This document shows, one piece after another, positions 11,917 to 26,728 of a DNA stretch of 64,000 bases (position 1 is its first letter; each line of letters opens with the position of its first letter). Below the pieces are notes generated by a model. The model had not been told where the DNA came from. It made no database searches and saw only the letters and a list, made by a program, of their open reading frames with translations. The position numbers were made by a program, and so were the translations under genes. This stretch comes from Balanoglossus misakiensis. Taxonomy: Eukaryota; Hemichordata. The stretch spans positions 124,001-188,000 of the forward strand of contig CM082576.2 in assembly GCA_040954595.2 (NCBI GenBank). Direction: 5' to 3'.

Positions 11917-14900
11917 ATGGAGATAAGTCCAACGTTGATGGATTTGTATGATACATTGGCCAACAGCAATAACCAGTCCATCAGCATCAATGACAATGAA
12001 CAGTCAAGCAATCAGGATGAAGAACACAATCAGTCCACCAATCAGAATGTGAAGATAGATTTACAGCCAGTCAGTGAGGAGAAAAGTGAATCAGGTATTC
12101 AGACTGTGGATGAGCCAGTGACCAATCAGAATGCAGGAAGGGAACATCGGCCAATCAGTGGTATGTCAACCTCATCAGTGTCTTCAATGGACAGTCAATC
12201 ATCAAAGTCTTACAACAAAGATGTGTCCTCACCAGACGAGGATAACAGGAAGATAGAAGAATTAAGTATGGGGAAGGAAGACAGCAACGAGTCTGTGTCA
12301 TTTACTGGCCACGATCAGAATGAACAGGGGGACTCTGCTAGTGTCATGGACAGTAGTGGAAAATCACCATTGGTAATTGAAGGAGAAACGGTGACAAAAA
12401 CTACACTAGCAGAAAATGTCAGTGAAACGGAATGTACTGACAATAAAGAAACTGAAATGAAAGTTGACACGTACAGTGATGTAAAACTTGAAATCATTGA
12501 AGAGCAAATTGTTCCTCCGTCAGATCAATCACTCAGTGCTGTAAATGAAACACTGGACACAGGTGATGACAGTAAAACATTAGCCAATCAGACAGACGAA
12601 AGGGCTGTCAATCGCGGTCACTATGTCAAACATGGCAACCAAGAGAAGGCTGAGAGTGTGCAATCTAAAGTATCAAAGAGTACAGGGAGGAAAACGACAG
12701 ACACTAACAAAGGCAGGAAATCATCTCGAATCAATCCTCCTTTTAAAGTAGATCCAGCAGCTGGAATCAATGGAGCAGCTTCTCCGCCAGTGTCACCACC
12801 ACAAAAAACAAAACTTCACCACAAATCCAGCAAACAGGACAATGTGACATACATCATCAGGGTTGTCACAGAGATTGTGGAGACTGAAAGGAGTTATGTG
12901 AAAGACCTGGATGATATAATTGAGGTTAGTTTACATGTAGTATACAATATGAGATCCAAGTCTAGATGCAAATTGTTCATCACTTGAAAATTCTAATGTA
13001 CTCAAAATATCTGTGTTTGAATTGATATAAATGAACAGATAAATGCCATCACAAAAGGTTATATACTGGTAGTTACATATCACAAAATTGGAAACTTTGG
13101 TGGTCTGGGATATTGATCTCCTTTAATCACTCTGAAATGCATTAAAAAAAATAAAAAATCAACACCACCCACTTCAATATATGCCAATATCACTCTTTCA
13201 GTCACTTTGTTTCATCTCATGCTGACGCTTATTATGTAGGAAAATACATCTTGGTGAAAAATGCGACCTATTCAAATGTACATGTTAACCCTAAGAAAGT
13301 GACATCCAGTGATCCACTCTCAAAGTTAATGTTTATGGCTGTCTCATGTCTGGTTTGTTGGGGGAGGGGGTTTGATGAGAAATGTAGCTTTGAAAAAAAA
13401 TTCGCATTGAGCAAAGTATGGATGACCATAGCAGTGTTTGTTATCACATGAACAATTGTCTGGCCTAAAGAAGTGAAAATGCAATATCCATTTTGAAAAT
13501 AAGACGAGTCTTCTTGAGATATCCCAGACCATACAAATATAGGAAGATTCCTTTGTCTGTGGCACTGTAAAATATATACATGGTTAAGTGTCAGATGATC
13601 GCTGCATGTGCCTTCTTGTGGGTGCTTGAAGTAGGGCCTTCCATCAAGTGGTTGTAAAACTTGTCAAGATACTAAAATGTCAGTCCTGCTTTTAAAAACA
13701 TTTGTGGTCTGGTTAAATGGTTTGCATTACTCAGTTTTCAACCTGATATTGATAAATAGCTGAGAAATGACGCAGCATTTTTCATGTATGATCAAATGGC
13801 CATTGCCGCCAAGGAAGGAAGCGATGTAAACCACAGCCAAAATTAATGACGTCAAAATTGTGTGATAAATCAACAGTGCATAATAGTCTGTTAACAGCTT
13901 TGTCTGGCAGTGGTGTGCTGTTCCAAACCTTGACAAGAGCTTGTTAAATCCTTGACATTTGTGACTTTACAGTTTCAAAGTTTGTTTGACTGCCTGATGT
14001 GCTGACGTCAATAAAAAAAGAGGAGAGGACACTCTGACAGAGGAAACGTGTGATGTCATGAATTATCAGTCACTAACATAGGATGTGTAAATCATCAATT
14101 GAGGACTATAGTCATGCGGCTGTTAAAGTAGGGCAGTTAGCTACAGGTGCTTGACAACAGATCTCACTTCCTGTCTGTTTTTTTAGGGTTACCTGCATGT
14201 CATCCTGGATGAGCCTGAACTGCCCATATCACCACAAGAGTACAGTACCTTATTTGGTAACATTGAAGAAATCTATGAATTCAACAAGTAAGTTACCATG
14301 GTACATGGTAATGTCTTTGTCTCATTTAATTATTAACTCTGTTTGAGCCATTGCCCCTCTGATTATGATATCACCCCCCCCCCCCCCCCCCCCCCAAAAA
14401 AATACCATTGTGTCCCACAGTATCAGTAACTTATTTCAGGAAAAGAAGTCCAAAGTCTGATATGGGATAAAAAATTATCATACTGAGTCTTAAATAAGCA
14501 CAGCTAAGTCAAGTGAATCATATGCTATTTGATTAAGTTTGAAAATGTATAATGTCTTTTGTATCATTAAACCCCTATTTAAAATTTATATCAAAATTTG
14601 TATCAGAATGTAAGGCCACCCCCCAAAAAAACAAAAAACAAACAAACAAACAAACAAACAATAGAATGGACATCTACTCAACAAAAACTGATCTTTATTC
14701 ATGTACATGTATTTTCTGTCTTCATCAATTCACAGAGGTTTGCTAGATGAACTTGAAAGCTGTGATCTTGATCCCATCCGAATTGCAGAATGTTTTGTTG
14801 ATAAGGTAGGACATCAGTTATCTTCTCATGGCATGAATTTACAGAACAATTAATATAAATGAAGTCAGGTCTCTTTTTCACCTTAGTAGCTCTTGAAAAA

Positions 14901-17900
14901 AATGTCTGCACAATTATCTAATATGTTTTAATTTTAGAAGTTATTTAAAATGTCTACTAAATACTTGAATCTCCAAAGAAGTTAAATAACAGCAAAGCAC
15001 CGATTTAAGTAAATCATAATACGCATTCTGTTCTCCACAGATGAGATTACAGAGAACTAGAATGTGTTTTTTTTTAGTTCAGAGCTTATTTAATTTACTG
15101 TGTTAAGGGACAAAGGTCTTACTTTTGATCACAGTTTTACTATAAAAATATCACCACATTCCATTATATAAAAAATAGATATTTCTACAACCAAACACTG
15201 AAATAGCAAAAGAAAATGTTTAAATTATCGTGTTAGTCTTGTCTTGCTCAAACGATGAATTTTTGCATGGTACCTCAAGCAAATGAAGCACATGCATACA
15301 CCTTTACAAAGATTAGTAAAGTTTTGCAAAGAAAGTCTGAATGAGCATGAAATGAACATGAAAATTGTAAAGAGTTAAAAAAGCAAGTTATGACCCATTT
15401 CTGATGTAACAGGACGATGGCTTCAAACGCTACACACAGTACTGTACGAACTACCCTGACTCAGTAGCTGTTCTCACGGAGCTGTCTGAGATCAGTGGTG
15501 TCATGAAGTTCTTCAAAAGCAGGCAATCAGCCTTGAAACACCCACTGCCACTGGGGTCCTATTTACTTAAACCTGTGCAGCGAATACTGAAATACAGACT
15601 TCTATTCCAGGTATGTATGAAAATAGTGGGTACGATATAAGTGACAGGTGACAATATTTAACTTATTTTAAAATTGTGGGAATTTTCGACTGTACTAGTA
15701 TTTCTTTTATTTTTTGGCCATTTTGTCATAAATAAGTATTTTCTTGATATACTATCAGGCAATATTTAATAGACAGGATTAAAAGCATATCTGAGATTAT
15801 TTAAAGATTAAATTTTTTTATTGAGTTGTAGCTCATGGGGCTTTAACACCTTTCACTTTATTAGAAATAGTTTGGTATAACATTATTTCCCATGGTATCA
15901 AGTTGGGATCAATATTATCAGATACAGTAAAGGCTTGCTAACTGAAATCTGTGTAATTGTTCATTCTTGTAGTGGGTGGAACTATTTAAATGCCTTGCTG
16001 AAACCTTTGGTTTTCAGATTGTAAAATCACTCTTTTTGATTCTTAGTTTGTGGCACAAAAGGTTTGTTAGAAAAGAGAGATCATAGTTTTTATTCCCAGT
16101 ACTGCATAATTTTGAAAATTAGAGAAATCATTTTTACCACTAGACTATATCATAAGAGCAAGTAGGGTATTTTCATTATTTGTTCAATACAACAATATTT
16201 AATTTCATAAACAAAAACAAAAGCATGGAACATTTGTCATTTTTGGGGGTATTTTTAATGCGACAGGAGATTCATCGTCACTTTGACAATAAAGGAGATG
16301 GATTTGACGTGATAAAGGAAGCCCTGGCAACAATGACCAGGATAGCCAGGTACATCAATGAAATGAAGAGAAAACATGAGACTGCTGTCCATGTTCAAGA
16401 GATACAGAGTCAACTCCATGGCTGGGATGTATGTATTAAACATTACTTGAAATTTGCTCAGTCAGACAGTGTTTGTGATTGATATGACTGTGATTTGTAT
16501 GAGTTCTAAAAAGTATTACATGTACATGGTAGTCATGAAATTTTTTCAGAGCTCAGAGACACAACTAGGGTTAATTAGTCACAAACGTATTTGAAAACAA
16601 TTTTATACATGCTTTTATTTTTTTTAATTTTAAAGTCTTATTAGTACTTAGAATGTGATGTACACTCAGTCACATAGATAATTCTACAAATAATACACAG
16701 ACTTGATCTACTTAGATCATGGGATGAACAATATCTTAAAGCATTGTGCAAAAGAGATTTCACAATTAAAAATAGCTTGAAGCAAAACGTACAGCATAGT
16801 TCAGGAGAGGTCAGCTGAAGTTTGGCCTTCAATACAAGGTCTGACTAATGATACAACCCCCACTATGTGAGATAACCTGCTCAAGGTCAAGAAAAACTCC
16901 TGTGTTTCATCCACATGTGAAATTGTTTATTTGTCTGGCTTACAGGGCACCTTGATATCATATGGCGAATTAGTACTGGAGGTATGTTCTGCTTTAAGTG
17001 AATGTCTACCTTGTTAGTGGTTGTCTTTTTGCCTGAAATGGAAAGTAATCAGTTATCTGGAGATCAGAGTAGTATGGATCATATAACACAGTGAGAAATG
17101 ATGTGAAGGATAATGAATGCCAGATGTATGCATTGTCTTCTAAGATATATGGTTGCTTCATGTAAAATGATGAGCATTCCCATATGAGATGAAAAGAAAT
17201 GTGTAAAGCACTGGGCAGAACTGTTCGTGGAATGAGGCATCTTGCTGTGATTTTAAGAAACATTTTGAAGATATCATCAATGTTGCAGTAATTTTCGCAG
17301 GACGCTTGACAAAAAATAAATCGATGTTGACAACCTTTGCTATTTGTGAGTTCATGTAAAAAAAAAAATAAGTGATGCAGAGTGTGATATTAAAACAACA
17401 CATAAACATATTTTTCTTACGGCAAATACAAGCCATCAGAACAAGCACACACAGCTTGCACCATAGAATTTTTATGCATGTTCTTTCTCTGTATTATTCA
17501 ATTTCTTTCCCTGAATTTCTACATGCTTACAATTTGTTGCAGGATGTCTTCCGCATGGTAGGTGCCAGAGCAGATCGATTTTTGTTTCTCTTTTACAAGG
17601 CATTGTTGATCGGCAAGAAAAGAGAAGATGGTCTGATCAGCATCAAAGCAGTCATCATGGTAAGCCAATCATATATTTTGATACACATGAAAAAAATAAA
17701 CAATGCATTCATAAATGCACAAGCAAGATGGGTTTTATTTTCACAAACTGATAGAGGGCACTCGTAGTGATTAATTGCACATGTAGTGAAAAGCGTTATT
17801 GCAACCTGCTAGTATTTTGCAAAATGTAGTGGGACCAGATGGATGATTGAAACCAAATGATTGGCCATTCAGTCAAACACTGATCGAAGTCTGCCGGATG

Positions 17901-20900
17901 TGACCAATGGTAAACAATCATGTTAAAATGGCAGACAAACCCATTCATAATTAGGGCTGATTGGACTACATTCTTTCTGGGTGGCTTTGGGATCAACACT
18001 TTGGTGAAACTGTCAGCTTTATAAGGGGCTGTCATATTGCACTGATCTTGCATTGATATGACCTCAGAAACAACATACTTAAAATAGTTTAAATTATGGT
18101 CAGACAAATAACCCCAAGCCCTCATCAGAGTGACGTGCACTTACCTAATTGCATTAGTAGCTTTGTTCACTGATTACAACATGCTGTTTCAAGGCCTGCC
18201 TTAAAATTTTGTGACAGTGTATGGTCGTAATGCCCTAGGTGTTTATAGTGAGCAAGGGTTAAAACCAGAGTGTGAATTAACTCGGTGGCATGGAGATTGC
18301 ACTCACTGAGTACTACCTGTCACATTCTTCCTGCAAAAACAATGAACAGTCTTTTGTTGGATAAGTTACTGCATGTGGCCCCATTCATTGTTTGATTTTG
18401 AGGTCAGAACAATTTCTTACTCAGCTGGGCGGCAATCTCATCACAGCAGAGATCCAAGAGTTTCTCTATTATGCACTTTGTGCCCATCATTATCACATCA
18501 TCAAAATACAGGTTAATTAAACATTTGTTTCAGTATTACACTATCGAGAAATTTTACTAATTATGTGTCCATTTTCTCATAGTGTGATAACATGATACTG
18601 CAAGAAGTTGTACAGAGGGATACACTTTGGTTTGTGATCATTCCATTCGACAATAACAAACTGCAGTACATTATACAGGTAAGCCAAAGGCATGGGTTCA
18701 CACTTCAATAGATGTACCAATCTCGAATACAAAAATGTTGGATTTGAATGTCACTTGCTGACCTGTAGGTTTTTGCCTACAGGCAAGAGTTCAGCCAATG
18801 TTTTGTGCAACTGAAACTGAAAGGTATGTCATTGGCAGGTTTGTGTTCCGTATCTAGGAATGTCAATGAAATTTACTCTCGAGGGGAAACACAATCTCAT
18901 CCATCAAAAGTTTTGTGATGGAAATCTCTGTTCTGTCCCACACATATAAATTGGCTGTTCTGTAGAGAAGATGGAAAGTTAAACAAAGGTAGCACTGGAC
19001 TAAAGATCTTGGTCATTGGATGATTAATGACCATTGGTATTAGGGTATGATTAGGGTGCAGAACTGAAAACCTTGAGTGGGGTTGACCAGAGGTCAAGTT
19101 AGAACTAGCAGTTATATCCCCTAAGGCATCAAAGCTTGTCTCTTGCAAAATGTGTCACTGTTAACAATTTTACAGTCAAACTTGATTAACCAGTTCCTTG
19201 TAAGAAACTGTGTCAAGGTAGAGGTTGTTTATGTAAGAACAGATGTCCCTGTAAATCCTACATTTTGTTTATATTGTACGTTTTTCCATGTGTTTGTTAA
19301 CCACTACAGAAAATCACATAAACATTTGAGAAACACCATCTTTCCTATCTATCATCCATAGGTGTAACTATTGGTGGTATTTTTGTTGTCCATATCAGTT
19401 GCAGATTCTTGTTCAGCTGTAAAATATATTGAAAATTGTCAACATGGATCATGTAATGTTGTTATTGTTGAAAATTCAGTTTGAAAGATTGAACAATTTT
19501 TGGTACACATAAACAGGCTGTGTTTGTTACTTCCCCTGGAATTTCAAATGTTGCTCTCACCCATACACAGGCCAAGTCAATGGAGCACAAGAGACTGTGG
19601 ACACATCACTTGAAAAGACTTATCATTGAGAACCATCCATTGGCTGTGCCAATGCATGCTAAGCAAGTCATACTTGACCAAGACAAAGACAAATGTAAGT
19701 ACTGTAACTAAAGTGTGATATAGCATCACATAGTTACTCAAGTTCTGTGTATCTGAGATGTCACTTATTTCTGCTAACATCAGATTCTGGACATTTTGCC
19801 CAGAGGGATAGGATGTGTTCATTATCACTAGTCTTATAATTTGTATACACACACTGGTCACCTTGGCACTCTTACTTTACTACTTTTTTTTTGTGAACTG
19901 ATGTTTACTTCTGATGTGCAATGAAGTGGTTAATTTTGTCTTCTGTTCCAGTCTATTGTATGCTGAATTTGCGTTAAAAGTTTTTTTGTATGTTACAAAT
20001 GAAGGAATGCCAAAAATTCTTGAAATGTTTTTGTAGTCATGTGACATCTCAATGTCAAAAGTGTGAGAAAATAAAGTGGTTTCTATCACTTTGGTGTCTT
20101 TGAATAAACATAAGTGACTTGCTCAATATGCCCTTTTCCGCACTGGGATTTTAGAATCCATGAAATGATGTGATATATATTACAGATTATGCCTCTGATG
20201 ACAGTGCTGAACTGTTAGACAGGAGAGATAATGGATGGAATAAAGAAGAACGGAGAAACAAAAGACCACACACAAGGCATAAATCAGATCCATCTACAAG
20301 AAAACTTAGAAGGGGTTCTGTTCAACTCAAAGGTGAGGACTTAGAGAGGAGGGGGGCTTGATAGATGGGAGTGCACAATTCATTCGTCATAAATTTATTT
20401 CTATGTTTATAAATGTTACATTTCATTACTAATAAAGTTTTTAGGATTTTTCTACATCAACCTACATCACATTATATCATATTATATCATGTCTTATTAC
20501 ACCGCACTGCACCACACTATCAACATTGTGAAATGTTAGTGTTGCAAATAATACAACACATCAAGTAACATTCAAGGAAATTCACAAATTACATGTAACT
20601 GTCTTCTTACCTCATTAATAACTATAAACTGTCGTGTGTTTTACTTCTTTCAACACATCATTCCATCTTGTTGCCGCTTTCCTCTCAGTTTCTTAGGGGC
20701 AGGAATGCAAAGATTGTGTGTTTGACATCTGTCACTATTTGTCATCTTAAATATGTATCATACATCATCTTCCTTGTTTCCATGTTTCGTTCAATCAGTA
20801 ACAGGAAACAGAACTATTCTGCATGGTGAGTGCCCACCACTCTTTCTCTCTGCTTACTCATCACTGGCTGTTAAACTTCACTTCTGCTTACCATAAATGT

Positions 20901-23900
20901 TTAATTTTGCCAGCATGTTGTACATCTCTTTTTAATGTCTCATCCCATGCTGTCAGTACATTGCTTTGCTTGTTAGTGCAAATGTTCAAAGCAATAACCA
21001 TATTCTTCAGTGTTTGCCATATTTCCCACACATACATGTACCACACATATGTATGATTCATTTTTGCTGGTACAGGCTGTTATTGTTATTGTTGGATCTT
21101 CCCATTTGGCACAGTGTAAATCATTGTCCTGCTTTGGAGAGAGGTCAATATGATTGACTTAATTAGTATGAACACAAAAAATTAGTTTGTGATCAATGAC
21201 AGTAGAATGCCACCCCATCCTTGATTCAACTACTTGACTGTTTTGTGGTAATGCATGACCTAAAACCAAGGACACAAAGTTCAAGGGTTTATGGCCTGGC
21301 CAGTGTCAACATAAATACATCTACACAGCTCAACAGGAAAAACACAGTCTGTACTCTCTCTGCATACATTTGTTCTAGTACTGTAAATTTTAGTAGCCAT
21401 ATAGACAACTGTTTATGATGTCAGTGAGAAAGAAATACTGTTCATTATTAATGCACACTTTAGTAAGCTATTGTTGTGGCATTTGTTTGTAGTGTCTTGC
21501 CTTAAAATTTCATTGCCTGGTAGTTAGTTAACAAACTAATGCTTAAAGTTTAACCCATTTCTTTTCATGTGCCGCCTGTTTTGTCTCTGTTCATCATATT
21601 TACCATGGAAGTAGCTATCAGTGGTGAGTAGTTGGTAATATGTAAAGATTAATCATTCTGTATATAAGAAATATGATCTTTGAACTTGATACTAAGGATA
21701 AAATAGACAAAATAATCAATCAATTATCAGCATGTATCATTTGTATTGTTTTCCCAACCCCATCTTTTGCATTTATAGTATATAAAATTTCCATATATCA
21801 TTCGCATCCTACAGGCCCCTGTGACCCTTACCTGCAAGTTGATTTACTGTCCTGTGATGTATTGTAACTGTAGTATTGTCAGACACCCTTCATGATTCAT
21901 AAATTTCCATTGTAGAAGTGCTTGTAGAAGTTAATCTCATTTAATCATTGCCATCATCACCCATGAATCACATCATGTCACATCACACATAATACACATG
22001 ACCAAAAATTATGGTATTTTAACTGTCCAGAGATCTCAAAATTCCATTTTACAATTGCCACCAGTCAGTGGCAGGCATGAAATAGAAAACAAATCATAGC
22101 TTCATTTTGTAAATTCTTGACATGCTCACAAAGTCTTCATTAAGCCTGAGGAACCATTCTTTGGTCAAAACAGTTATTTTCAAATGGAATCATGCGAATG
22201 ACCTTAACCATTATAGAGAGTGAAGTGTTAACGCCAGCCCTGAATCAATGTATCATCACGATGAATCAGTATATTGAAATACTGATCTTTTCTCAACTTC
22301 CCTCTAATAAATACTGACGCCAGAGGTTGGTTAGGCCTGTGAACGAACTTGAGTGGCTTTGTTTCTGTTGCTATAGAATTGAAAGTACACTAACTAAATC
22401 CTATAAATGTGTTTAAAAAAATTAAAACCATTCTTATTACCAAATGTGTAATATTCAACTGGACTGTCGATGGTGGCTTTGTAATACAAATTATGCTTTT
22501 ATGTTTACTACTTATAGGTATGAAGAAACCTGAAATAATCAGTCCAAGAAGTGTAAGTAGTTTTTGTACAATGTATGTCTCCTCATTCAAATAAAGTATA
22601 ATTTCGGCAGAGAGTACTATGGTGAATATACATGTATGACTATGAATCAGAAAATCTGTGTGATGGGCTATAAATTTCATAGAACTTAGAAGGTCTTCAA
22701 AGACAACGTGAAACTGAAAGCTACAATGTATAATGCATAATTTACATGCTTCTGCAGCATATTTCTAAAAAAATTGAATGATATGCTCATTTACTGCTAA
22801 AAAATAGAATTTTTGTTTTATTGGTATGGAACTAAATGCACAATTAGTCATTATCGTGTATTTCGAGAAAGGGTTTAACTCCACCAGCATAATGGGTAAA
22901 TCCAAAATCTGAGAACAAATCTGCTGAGTATAATGGCAAAGTTGAATCAAGCAAATTTGTTTATTGCGATGTACAGAGTATGAGAAAATCGCAGCATACA
23001 TCAGGACATAGCAGTACAGAGATGGATACCCAGGACACACAAAGTGAAAGTGAATCACCCCATAAGAAGAAATCTTCACTACAATCACCTTCACAGGTTA
23101 GTCCAAATAGGTGTATTACAGAACCAGCCAAATTTTTGTAGCAAGTCAAGTGGTGTTATGCATGTAATACCAAGTGTTTGTGTGGAAGCATAACCACATG
23201 TACAGAGTACTGGAATTTGGTGTGAAAAAAGTGTTCATCTAGGGGAAAGATATAAAAATTGTGAAAAGGCGGAACACTGCATTCCTGTAGCAGGAAGAAC
23301 TAAAATTGTTGAATGAAATTAGAGATATTTTAAGACTGTTATTCTTTTTAATTCCTTTCAAATGTTAAGCATAGGGTTTCCAACTATGCATTTGTTAGGT
23401 GGACTTAATTATAATTCTGTTGACTCTCTTGTATGATTGATATTCTGTACAGTGATGTGTTTATCAGACATATTTTCCTTTTCAAATGTCAGAAAACAAC
23501 TAAAAAGAGTCGAGAGAGCAAAGTATCCAAGGAAGAAGCTGTGCAAAAATCTGGGAGTCTGACTCGCAGTGACTACGTGAAAAGCAAGAGTCTTGACAGT
23601 CTGGCAACGCCCCATGATAAACCAAGTTCCAAGAACTCTTTGAAACAACTTGGTAAGTCACTGTAGCATAACCCATTCAAACCTTTTGTCGGTCTTCAGG
23701 TCCAAATGTGTTGCTGAATGAATATTTTCTCATACTGTGTACATTGCTGAATTAATATGTGTGTCTGTTCAGTAGATGTGTCAATGTGTGTCAAAATTCT
23801 ATGCACACTTTTTTTTCTTTGGTTGTAGGCGGTGATGACAGCAGCCCAAGAGCTCAGAGACTCGGCAAGAAGTTGGATGACATCAATCCAAGAGACAGCG

Positions 23901-26728
23901 TTGGCTGGAGCAATGAAATTGTTGAAGCTGTGGAAGCTGCCTTTGATAAGATGAAGAAAGACGACAGCACTTTGAACGGTAGTGCTACAGACTTGAACTC
24001 ACAGAAGCCTGACAGTGCAGAATCATCACCTGCCATCAACAGGGAGAATGCTTCATCTGCAGAGGCAGTGGGAATTTTGATAGAGGAAAGCCAAGTGGAC
24101 AGGGACGTTAGGGATCATGTGCATCATGAGGATGAGGAAATAAACTCTGGGAGTGATGACAATATAAAAACTAAGTTAGTTCAGCGGAAGAAGTCATTGC
24201 CGAGAAATGACTTGATTCAGGAAGAGCCTGCCCCCTTGGCTGCTGAAAAAGACATTCAAAATGCCAATGTGAAAGGGGATGCACCTATCAGAGAGATACA
24301 GAGCAGTGTTTCTGAGGGAGAGCTGGCAAAGCAGGTAGACGCGTACACTGTTCCCAGGAGAAAACCACCGGGAACACATGTGAAAAGCAATTATCGTAGC
24401 AGTACTTCAGTGTTGGAACAAATCAATTTGAGGAATGCAGTTTTCAAGATCAAGAGAACCGATAAGATGAAGCAGTATTCTTCACAAAATCAATCACTTG
24501 CAAAGGACGCTGAGGATGTTTGGGTCAAGCGAACTGACACTATGTCATCAAGTCAGCCAACGCTGTTGCAAAGTCGTTCAGTGGCATCAATGTACACGCA
24601 CTATTCACAGACTTATTTAGAGAATGCTCACTTGCCAAAGCTTAGCATTTCTCGTTTGAATTCCAGCCCAGAGGTTCTATCTCCAACTTCTCCACAGTCA
24701 GGTAAAGCATCACCACTGTCACCTTCATCACAGATTTCTCCCAGCAAGGAGACATTGATCGATGCAGACATGCCTCTTCCTGCCCCACCACCAAGCAAAG
24801 AGACTCTAATCGGAATAGATGAAACAGAGACAACTAGGACAACACAAGAAGAACAGAGTAAAGTTCACCATAGCAGTGATGACCTTTCAGCTGCCACAGC
24901 AGGTGTAATGAAAAAGATGGCTGTTGTCAGATCACTGAGTGAAGGTACAGAAAGGTCACTTGGTGACGATGCAGAGTCCCTGCGTAGTGTTAAACTTGAG
25001 TCTATCACATCAACTAACACAGATGACAGCGAAAGCATGGACAGCAAGTCTCTACCACCAGAGGCAGAAGAAATTTTGGACGAATCTGAAAAATACGTGG
25101 TTGAGAATTCAAAACGCACAAAGAAAAGTGTGCCAAGTTTTCCAGCAGCTGGAAGTGGTCAGACTGAAGCCAAGACTGAATCTGCATCATCAAATGAAAG
25201 TGTGACTGACAACATAAAGAACATGCTGCACAACCTGGGTTCCCGTCTAACAGCCCACAAGACACCTAGCCCCGGCCCAAGTCCTAGGTCAAGCCAGTGT
25301 TCTGAGCAGACATCCTCATCAGATGAATGCAAGTCAACAAAACAGACACAACCAGGCAGTCCAGACAAGGAGCAAAAGGCTCCCAAGGTGTACCAACTGG
25401 CCAGGGCCTACAGTCAACGGATCAAAAGCAAAGCCTCAAAATCCTTCAGCAAGAAGAGAAGCTCATCAGAAAGTTCTGTGAACATCATTGAAGAATCATA
25501 TGAACACCGTTTAGCTAATCTACTGGGTGGAGAAAATGCCCAAGGTGGTGCAAGCATTGGGGCAAGATACGCAAAGCAGGGCGACACACTCAACAGGAAT
25601 CTGAAGCACTCGTGGTCTGAGACGATAAAACCAATTATCTTTGAGACTGATGAGATGGACATCACTGCAAGAGAAGAATCACCAGTATTTACAAGGTCTG
25701 TAGACACTCACACAGTCATGCTGAGACAAAAAGTCAAGAAGAATGAGGAGGAGGAAGATGAAGATTTTGCAGCAAGGAGGCAGTCAGTCAGGGAGAGCAT
25801 TATGAATTTTGAAGAGATCATGAAGGCTGTGAATTCCCCAACTGTACCTAACTACTCCAGCCATAGCAGAATTCAGGGGCTTTTGATGGACGATAGCAAC
25901 AATGCGTCTGATCGAAAATTCAAAACGATCGAGGAGAGGAGGAGGGAATTGGAAGAGCAGGCAAATAAGCCAGTACCCAGGCAGAGGATACTGTCTGAAT
26001 TTCTGGATGTCAGTGATGGGTCCTCAGTTAGCAGTGCTGAAAGTGACTGGACCAGTAGATACAGCAGTGCGCCAACATCACCACAGCACAGGGCAGTGGA
26101 AGGTTTGTCACTTTCTACCAGGACCAGCAGTTCCGAGGAGGGAGAGCTGATGCCCATCATCATGAAATCCATCAAACAGCGTTTCCAGGAGTTGCAAGAA
26201 TCCATTTCAAAGCCAGTTGCAAAAACAGATGCAAAACTGGAGATCAGAGCTCATCACCAAGTTGCTGAAGGGGCGGGTTCTGATGATGACAGCCAGGAAG
26301 ATCTGCCAGATTCTCGACAGTCAACATTGAAATCAGAGTCTGTCCTACCTGTCGGACAGACTGATACAATAAAGGAAGCAATGAGGTTGCCATCTTCAGG
26401 AGAGGTACGTGATGATGATGATGATAAATACCAACTTGGTGGAGAAAGCGACAGTGATTCTGGAAACACATCAGACTCAGAGTATGAGACACCTATCGGA
26501 TCATTGGAAAACATTGCTGACATCTTGAGTACCTTGGATACTCTGGAAGACTTGCCAGCTGACATCTCAGATGAAGACAGCATTGAAGATGAAGCCACGC
26601 TGGAAGCTGAACAGTTTGATGAGACATACAAGTCCACTGCAAGTCTTGAGGCCCAAGAGAATTCCACCCAAAATGAACGGACACTTGACATTGAAACCAA
26701 TGCTGGACAATCTGAAAGCCAAGCTTGA
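11917..26728 (+). CDS. PLEKHG1: PLEKHG1/2/3-type RhoGEF (DH-PH domain protein), 16 coding exons
   Basis: Guanine nucleotide exchange factor for Rho-family GTPases, acting on the actin cytoskeleton at the cell cortex. Exons that join in one frame: 11917-12924 (acceptor at 11909), 14187-14287, 14736-14805, 15413-15610, 16267-16428, 16946-16981, 17543-17659, 18583-18678, 19571-19694, 20186-20332, 20799-20825, 21612-21623, 22518-22552, 22977-23096, 23493-23652 and 23829-26728. The total is 1,770 codons. Residues 1-310 are acidic and Ser-rich. The DH domain (about 312-510) starts at [16 protein letters not shown] and contains [16 protein letters not shown], the typical exchange helix. The PH domain (about 515-625) ends at [16 protein letters not shown], followed by the family signature AKQVIL. 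The long last exon encodes a disordered Ser/Glu-rich tail with basic patches. The DH-PH text matches the PLEKHG1/2/3 group best; a single invertebrate orthologue is likely, so PLEKHG1 is a nominal symbol. The true start may lie in an upstream exon. Confidence 0.93.
14374..14395 (+). repeat. Poly-C tract
   Basis: A run of about 22 C followed by A, in the second coding intron of the RhoGEF gene. Run length is assembly-sensitive. Confidence 0.9.
20799..20825 (+). CDS. 27-nt candidate cassette micro-exon of the RhoGEF
   Basis: Acceptor TTCAATCAG and donor GTGAGT enclose 27 bases that read VTGNRTILH in phase 1-1. The exon can be kept or skipped without changing the frame between 20332 and 22518. 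It lies after the PH domain. It is too short for an ORF search and is supported only by splice sites and phase. Confidence 0.5.
21612..21623 (+). CDS. 12-nt candidate cassette micro-exon of the RhoGEF
   Basis: The acceptor GGAAG is preceded by a pyrimidine-rich stretch (CCTGTTTTGTCTCTGTTC), and the donor GTGAGT is strong. The 12 bases would add VAIS in phase 1-1, so inclusion is frame-neutral. At this length a chance match is quite possible. Confidence 0.35.
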
